NCBI GenBank assembly: GCA_035517515.1
Contig: DATIYQ010000172.1
Location: forward strand, 1-11,187
DNA length: 11,187 nt
Source of the DNA: JOPF136 sp035517515
GTDB lineage: Bacteria; Acidobacteriota; Terriglobia; Acidiferrales; UBA7541
Direction: 5' to 3'
Part shown: positions 8,701 through 11,187 of the stretch, piece after piece
Position numbering within the stretch: position 1 is the stretch's first letter
Layout of the letters: each line of letters begins with the position of its first letter
The notes under the pieces: generated by a model
Database searches by the model: none
The model's input: the letters and a program-made list of their open reading frames with translations, nothing else
What the model was told of the DNA's origin: nothing
Position numbers and translations under genes: made by a program

Positions 8701-9131
8701 AGACGCGGGAGGGGCAGAGCTACGAAGAACCCACCGAAGCGATTTTCGGGCCCAAGGCCATGATCATCAACGAGTACGCGGGCTCCGGCGGAGACGCCAT
8801 GCCCTGGTATTTCCGCAAAGCGGGCATCGGCCCGCTGCTGGGGACGCGCACCTGGGGCGGGCTGGTGGGCATCGGCGGATATCCAACGCTGATGGATGGC
8901 GGAACGGTGACCGCGCCGCGCTGGGCCATCTACGGAACCCAGGGCGAATGGGAGGTGGAAAACAAAGGCATCGAACCAGACATCACCGTAGAACTCGAGC
9001 CGCAACTCGTCCGCCAGGGCCATGATCCCCAGTTGGAAAAGGCCGTGGAAGTGGTATTGCAATCCCTGAAGGAGCACCCGCTGCCGGTCTACAAGCAGCC
9101 GCCGTATCCGATTTATCATCCGGTGTTCTGA
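5796..9131 (+). CDS. Exported tricorn-type serine protease
   Basis: A 1111-residue homologue of the tricorn protease, close to the 1071 residues of the Thermoplasma enzyme. Residues 1 to about 25 are a Sec signal peptide (MKKLCVILAAICLYALTAVP, cleavage near AAQ), so it acts outside the cytoplasm. Two beta-propellers follow at about 30-290 and 300-690, with TolB/WD-like SPDG and WSPDS repeats. Residues 553-593 are a Lys/Glu/Asp-rich linker inside the second propeller. Then come a C1 helical domain (about 712-785), a PDZ domain (about 791-886) and an S41-like C2 catalytic domain (about 890-1090). Expected active-site residues are His775 (in NVQHMYV), Ser997 (in YAGSGGD) and Glu1055 (in ENKGIEPD). 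Their spacing matches His746, Ser965 and Glu1023 of tricorn within three residues. The DERFNGGG block at 943-950 aligns with the oxyanion Gly. Tricorn cuts peptides into short oligomers; the periplasmic substrate here is unknown. The start at 5796 is chosen for the signal peptide and GGAGA at 5781-5785; upstream in-frame codons run through the repeat and are not coding. Confidence 0.9.
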   Translation: MKKLCVILAAICLYALTAVPHLAAQDKAPLLLQSPTMSKTQVAFAYGGDIWIVDRAGGDSRRLVTGAGLNSGPMFSPDGTLVAYTGDYDGNQDVYVVAAAGGEPRRLTSHPDVDVVLGWTPDGKRILFRSTRTSYSRFEKLFTVPAEGGMPTEVPLPMGVQGSFSPDAGHIAYVPFWNRRLGAGANYVAIKQYHGGKTARLWIANLADSRIVRLEHGDWDDFCPMWVGDAIYFLSNRSGRVELYAYSTKAKETKQLTKTTGFDLKSASAGPGGIVYEQLGSLHIYDFSSGESKRLDVRVAGDMPQLRRHFEKVEKHLENPSLSPTGQRAVFEAHGEILTVPAEKGDIRNLTNSPGVMDRDPAWSPDGMSIAWFSDESGEYALHIRNQDGLGAVRKIPLGQPPSFFYTPRWSPDSKRICYDDKRLNLWYVDVSAENPVPVKVDTDRFDSPLHEFDAVWSPDSRWLAYTKQLANYMRAVFVYSIEEKSVTQFTDGMSDALYPAFDKSGKYLYFTASTNLGLTTGWLDMTSEDHPVTRSAYVAVLRKDLPSPLAPESDDEKPAAKKDEKEGTGGEAAKEKSEKNGEKDKDKEKKEPVKVTIDFDNLSQRILALPIPDRNYVGLISRKEGIVYLAEAEIVFRGNGPFTFTLQRFDMKTRKTEKLLDGAREFFLSANGEKMLYRQGDNWFIAAAEKAPKPGEGQLKMADMEVAVDPPAEWSQMFREVWRIERDFFYDPNYHGLDLKAAEKAYEAFLAGIASRADLSYLFADMLGNINVQHMYVGAGQQPELSKVKVGLLGADYTLENGRYRFAHIYDGENWNPQLHAPLTQPGVNVKVGEYLLAVNGRELHAADEIYSFFLGTAGKQVVLEVGPNPDRSGSRQVTVVPVDAETTLRNYGWIEGNRRKVDQLSGGKLAYVYLPNTAGAGYTNFNRYYFAQVGRQGAILDERFNGGGQLADYIVDYLRRPVMSLVKTREGQSYEEPTEAIFGPKAMIINEYAGSGGDAMPWYFRKAGIGPLLGTRTWGGLVGIGGYPTLMDGGTVTAPRWAIYGTQGEWEVENKGIEPDITVELEPQLVRQGHDPQLEKAVEVVLQSLKEHPLPVYKQPPYPIYHPVF

Positions 9132-9144
9132 GCGACGCCACGGG

Positions 9145-9179
9145 CGCTCCACGCGGGATGGCGCGGAAATGGAGGAGCG
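9145..9179. terminator. Inverted repeat between convergent genes
   Basis: The two convergent genes are 54 bases apart (9132-9185). CGCTCC at 9145-9150 can pair with GGAGCG at 9174-9179 over a 23-base loop that may fold further. There is no clear T tract on either strand. A shared bidirectional terminator is expected at such a junction, but this is only a weak candidate. Confidence 0.22.
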
Positions 9180-9185
9180 TCCGCC

Positions 9186-9821
9186 CTACTGGCAGTTCGG
9201 CGCGTTCATCAGCGCTGTCGTCGAAGTGCAATACGGCATGGCCTGCGTCTCCCGGTGGCTGATGATCCATAGCCCTTCGCTGTTGACCAGATAGATCAGG
9301 TGCCGCGCGTCATCGGGCAGCATGCTGGTGACCCCCGAAAACGTTTTTAGCGTCCGGGGATGTTTGGGATCGGAAAGGTCAATCAGCCGCACGGTTTCCG
9401 CCGGCAGAACCACCTTCGGCGCTTCGGCCCCCGGCGGCCGGCTGCGCGGTGCGCTTCCCTCTTCCGGGGTTACAGTCACGGCGAGGGTAGACTCCGCCTT
9501 GGATACTTCCGTTTCCCCTGCCCCTGCGGCCTCCAGCGTGGCACGTTCCAGCAGCACGGGTTTCTCCGCATGGCTCACGTCGACCAGCGCGAAGGCTTGC
9601 CGATTCGGCCGGTGAAGATAGAGATAGTGCTTCGAGCCGCGTAACTGCACGAACATTTGATTCACGTGCATACCGGGGAGAGGCAAGTGCCCCACCACCT
9701 TGATCCGTTCTTCGGTTTGGCCGCTGGACTGAGGGGTAACGGGCGAAGCGGAGACCAGCAACAAGACTGGTAAAACGATGACGCCTGCTCTGACTCGATC
9801 ACTCCCGATGTGTCCGGCCAT
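9186..9821 (-). CDS. Exported LVIVD-like repeat protein, copy A
   Basis: A 211-residue protein. Residues 1 to about 31 are a signal peptide (basic start, core VIVLPVLLLVSASP). Two conserved modules follow. Module 1 is at 39-92: HLPLPGMHVNQMFVQ, YLYLHR, then FALVDVSHAEKPVLL. Module 2 is at 143-211: VRLIDLSDPKHPRTL, then GLWIISH. The phrases ALVDVS..KPVL and LIDLSDPKHP resemble LVIVD repeats, beta-propeller-like blades of bacterial surface proteins. A Pro/Ala/Glu-rich linker (93-142) separates them. Only two cysteines occur, Cys198 and Cys210, and the protein ends Cys-Gln. It is a tandem paralogue of the gene at 9970-10599. The ATG at 9821 is preferred over a TTG seven codons earlier because GAGGT (revcomp of 9826-9830) precedes it closely and the signal peptide starts there. 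No biochemical role can be assigned; two blades are too few for a closed propeller alone. Confidence 0.75.
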   Translation of the reverse strand: MAGHIGSDRVRAGVIVLPVLLLVSASPVTPQSSGQTEERIKVVGHLPLPGMHVNQMFVQLRGSKHYLYLHRPNRQAFALVDVSHAEKPVLLERATLEAAGAGETEVSKAESTLAVTVTPEEGSAPRSRPPGAEAPKVVLPAETVRLIDLSDPKHPRTLKTFSGVTSMLPDDARHLIYLVNSEGLWIISHRETQAMPYCTSTTALMNAPNCQ

Positions 9822-9850
9822 GAGCACCTCGGAGGGGCGCAACGAACTTC

Positions 9851-9856
9851 ATTCTA
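9851..9856 (-). promoter_or_regulatory. Candidate -10 element of copy A
   Basis: The minus strand reads GTGTAGAATGAAG, with TAGAAT exactly as upstream of the DUF885 gene and of copy B. It lies 30 bases before the ATG. The -35 match (GTCGCA, 18-base spacer) is weak. It implies that copy A can be transcribed independently of copy B. The rest of the 148-base spacer (9822-9969) shows only a GCCCCGGGGC palindrome at 9961-9970, touching the copy B stop codon. Confidence 0.4.
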
Positions 9857-9969
9857 CACTTCACCTGCTGCCGGTGCGACGGCTGCCGTGGCGCACGAAT
9901 GGCCCCGGACCTGTCGGCCCTGAAGTCCATTCGCGTGAACCGCTGGGACGGGACGGCTCTGCCCCGGGG

Positions 9970-10599
9970 CTACTGGCAATCCGGAAGCGGATTGAGAGCG
10001 TCTGAGGACGAGCAAATGGGCATAGGCCGGATCGCGTGATGGCTGATGATCCACAGCCCTTCGGCATTGGTCAGGAACACCAGCTTGCGGGCGTCATCGG
10101 GAAACAGGCTGGTGACTCCCTGAAACGTCTTGAGCATTTTGGGATTTTTGGGATCGGAGAGGTCCAGGAGTTGCACCGTCTGGGTGGATGGCATTGCCGC
10201 GGTTGAGGTTTCGGCCGCGGTGTGCATGGCCCCTTCCGGCCGTACCGCGATGGCCAGCACGGACCCGGAGGCCGGCGGATCCACCTGTGTCCGGGTGGGC
10301 TCAGCAAGGTCGCGCCGGCTCACCAGAACCGGTTTGCTGGGCCGGGTCACGTCCACCAGCGCGTAGGCGTTGGTCCGCGAGCGGTGGAGATAGAGGTAGG
10401 ACTTGTGGTCCCTTTGCTGCACGAACATCTGATTGACGTGCATTCCATTGAGAGGCAGGTGGGCCACAACCTGAACCTGCTCTTTGGAACTGGTCGCGGG
10501 TGCGGCCATGGTTGCCGGCGGCACCGCCACAAAGAATAGGAGAAGGAGCGAAGAGAATAGCGCAAACTGGATCGGCAGGACGCTTGCTAACTTACGCAT
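9970..10599 (-). CDS. Exported LVIVD-like repeat protein, copy B
   Basis: A 209-residue paralogue of the protein encoded at 9186-9821. Residues 1 to about 33 are a signal peptide (MRKLASVLPIQFALFSS, then LLLLFFVAV, cleavage near MAA). Module 1 is at 41-94: HLPLNGMHVNQMFVQ, YLYLHR, YALVDVTRPSKPVLV. Module 2 is at 141-209: VQLLDLSDPKNPKML, GLWIISH. By hand, 35 of 54 residues in module 1 and 43 of 69 in module 2 are identical to copy A without gaps. The linker between them (95-140) and the signal peptides are unrelated in sequence. Cys196 and Cys208 are the only cysteines and keep the same 12-residue spacing as in copy A. The start at 10599 is firm: AAAGGAGG (10605-10612) lies 5 bases upstream; a start 12 codons earlier would lack a site. 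The LVIVD-like assignment is from motif resemblance only, and the role is unknown. Confidence 0.78.
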   Translation of the reverse strand: MRKLASVLPIQFALFSSLLLLFFVAVPPATMAAPATSSKEQVQVVAHLPLNGMHVNQMFVQQRDHKSYLYLHRSRTNAYALVDVTRPSKPVLVSRRDLAEPTRTQVDPPASGSVLAIAVRPEGAMHTAAETSTAAMPSTQTVQLLDLSDPKNPKMLKTFQGVTSLFPDDARKLVFLTNAEGLWIISHHAIRPMPICSSSDALNPLPDCQ

Positions 10600-10604
10600 C
10601 GGAG

Positions 10605-10612
10605 CCTCCTTT
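10605..10612 (-). promoter_or_regulatory. Strong ribosome binding site of copy B
   Basis: On the minus strand AAAGGAGG sits 5 bases before the ATG at 10599. It is one of the best Shine-Dalgarno matches in the window and fixes the start codon. Confidence 0.8.
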
Positions 10613-10656
10613 ACAGGGAACGTCGTTCTCCCCACGAAAGGAGCGCAACAAATATG

Positions 10657-10662
10657 ATTCTA
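10657..10662 (-). promoter_or_regulatory. Candidate -10 element of copy B
   Basis: The minus strand reads GAGTAGAATCATATTTG, with TAGAAT about 58 bases before the ATG, giving a leader of around 50 bases. Upstream DNA has CTGACA too close to serve as the -35, and otherwise weak matches. Confidence 0.4.
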
Positions 10663-10693
10663 CTCCTAGCTGTCAGGCTTTGCTGAAGAGGTC

Positions 10694-10716
10694 CGCACCT
10701 GCGGAGAAGAGGTGCG
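10694..10716. repeat. Inverted repeat upstream of the copy B promoter
   Basis: CGCACCT (10694-10700) and AGGTGCG (10710-10716) form a perfect 7-bp inverted repeat with a 9-base centre. It lies just beyond where the -35 element of copy B should be, so it could be a binding site for a dimeric regulator. No T tract follows on either strand, so a terminator is unlikely. Confidence 0.35.
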
Positions 10717-11117
10717 AGCTGATGTGACACACCGGAACCGAGAACGTGCGAAACCTGGCCGGCGTGCCCGTATATGGCTGAAAGAACGGCCATTAGCGCC
10801 TTGCCGAAGGAGCATGCCCGAGAACGGCTCTTCCTGAGGCTTGCGCCGGATGCCTTGCGCCCTGCCGTTTCGCTCGCTGTTTTGGGTGGTCCCGAATCGT
10901 CCCACACGGCGCGCGCCGGGACCTCGACCGGTTGGGACGTGCTGCACATAAATCTATTGAATTGAGTGTTCCGATGGAGTATCAACGGCTACGATTCGCC
11001 TGCGGTCCGGGCGTACGGGGATCGGTCGTTTCGCGCCATGGAGGAAAGGTCATTGCGATCTGCGGAGCCATGCGGGCGCAGGGGTGTGCCTGCAGCGGGC
11101 ATCGCGGGGCATGATCC
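10717..11117. other. Long gene-free stretch before the last gene
   Basis: About 400 bases with no convincing gene. Short open frames exist on both strands (for example 10774-10965 plus and 10611-10985 minus), but they lack ribosome sites and recognisable sequence, and the plus one has only about two-thirds G/C at third positions. The segment around 10945-10985 is noticeably AT-richer and may hold a promoter. No tRNA or known riboswitch fold was recognised. Confidence 0.5.
10957..10985 (+). promoter_or_regulatory. Candidate promoter for the gene at 11134
   Basis: TTGAAT at 10957-10962 and TATCAA at 10980-10985 are separated by 17 bases, each matching four of six consensus positions. If used, the leader would be about 140 bases. 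An alternative pair, TCGACC (10924-10929) and CATAAA (10947-10952), has the same spacing and similar quality. Confidence 0.3.
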
Positions 11118-11125
11118 GGGGAGGA
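11118..11125 (+). promoter_or_regulatory. Ribosome binding site of the last gene
   Basis: GGGGAGGA precedes the ATG at 11134 by 8 bases. This decides between that ATG and an in-frame ATG at 11038, which lacks a comparable site. Confidence 0.7.
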
Positions 11126-11133
11126 AAAGAGTC

Positions 11134-11187
11134 ATGAAACCGTCAAGGGGCCTCGCGCTGTGCATGGTTTTGCTTGCCGCACTGGTG
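11134..11187 (+). CDS. N-terminus of an exported protein (cut by window end)
   Basis: Eighteen codons are visible, beginning MKPSRGLALCMVLLAALV. The basic start followed by a hydrophobic run is the beginning of a signal peptide; the cysteine at position 10 lies inside the hydrophobic core, so it is not obviously a lipobox. The strong ribosome site at 11118-11125 supports the start. The frame stays open upstream to 10966, so a longer form is formally possible, but it would bury the signal peptide. The family cannot be told from this piece. Confidence 0.65.
   Translation, partial: MKPSRGLALCMVLLAALV

Noticed and set aside
10774..10965. 63-codon plus-strand open frame
   Set aside because: No ribosome site, intermediate third-position G/C and no recognisable motif.
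10611..10985. 124-codon minus-strand open frame
   Set aside because: It starts with TTG without a ribosome site and covers the promoter and leader of copy B.

Overview
The window is GC-rich DNA (roughly 60-65% by eye) that looks like chromosome from a Gram-negative soil or sediment bacterium, most likely an Acidobacteriota lineage. The clues are a HEAT-type protein ending in a PilZ domain, a large secreted tricorn-type protease, a secreted DUF885 metallopeptidase, and a dispersed CACGGAG-type repeat often seen in environmental genomes. This assignment is inference from family content; no rRNA or marker gene is present. There are no tRNA or rRNA genes, insertion sequences, phage genes or CRISPR arrays that I can see.

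Layout. At the left edge (1-108) there may be the last codons of an upstream gene. A large plus-strand gene follows (137-2680), encoding an 847-residue HEAT-like/PilZ protein. A 243-base spacer with a perfect palindrome, a hairpin and a TAGAAT promoter element leads to a secreted DUF885 zinc metallopeptidase (2924-4741). After a GC-rich hairpin comes a small exported lipocalin-like protein (4881-5402). A 393-base gene-free stretch then holds a candidate terminator and a degenerate tandem repeat. Next is a 1111-residue exported tricorn-like protease (5796-9131). Two minus-strand genes (9186-9821 and 9970-10599) converge on it. They are diverged tandem duplicates of a small exported LVIVD-like repeat protein, each with its own TAGAAT-type promoter. 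The last 500 bases are mostly non-coding and end with the first 18 codons of a plus-strand gene for another exported protein (11134 onward).

How the genes fit together. Five of the six complete genes carry an N-terminal export signal, so most of the window serves the cell envelope. Two of these are peptidases of different mechanism (metallo and serine), which fits extracytoplasmic protein or peptide breakdown. However, each gene appears to have its own promoter or terminator, so this is a neighbourhood and not one operon. The HEAT/PilZ protein is the only clearly cytoplasmic product and may respond to cyclic di-GMP.

I did not find a convincing new defence or mobile system. The items most worth a second look are the paralogous LVIVD-like pair with its fixed C-terminal cysteine pair, the altered catalytic tetrad of the tricorn homologue, the non-canonical PilZ motif, and the dispersed repeat at 5535-5594.
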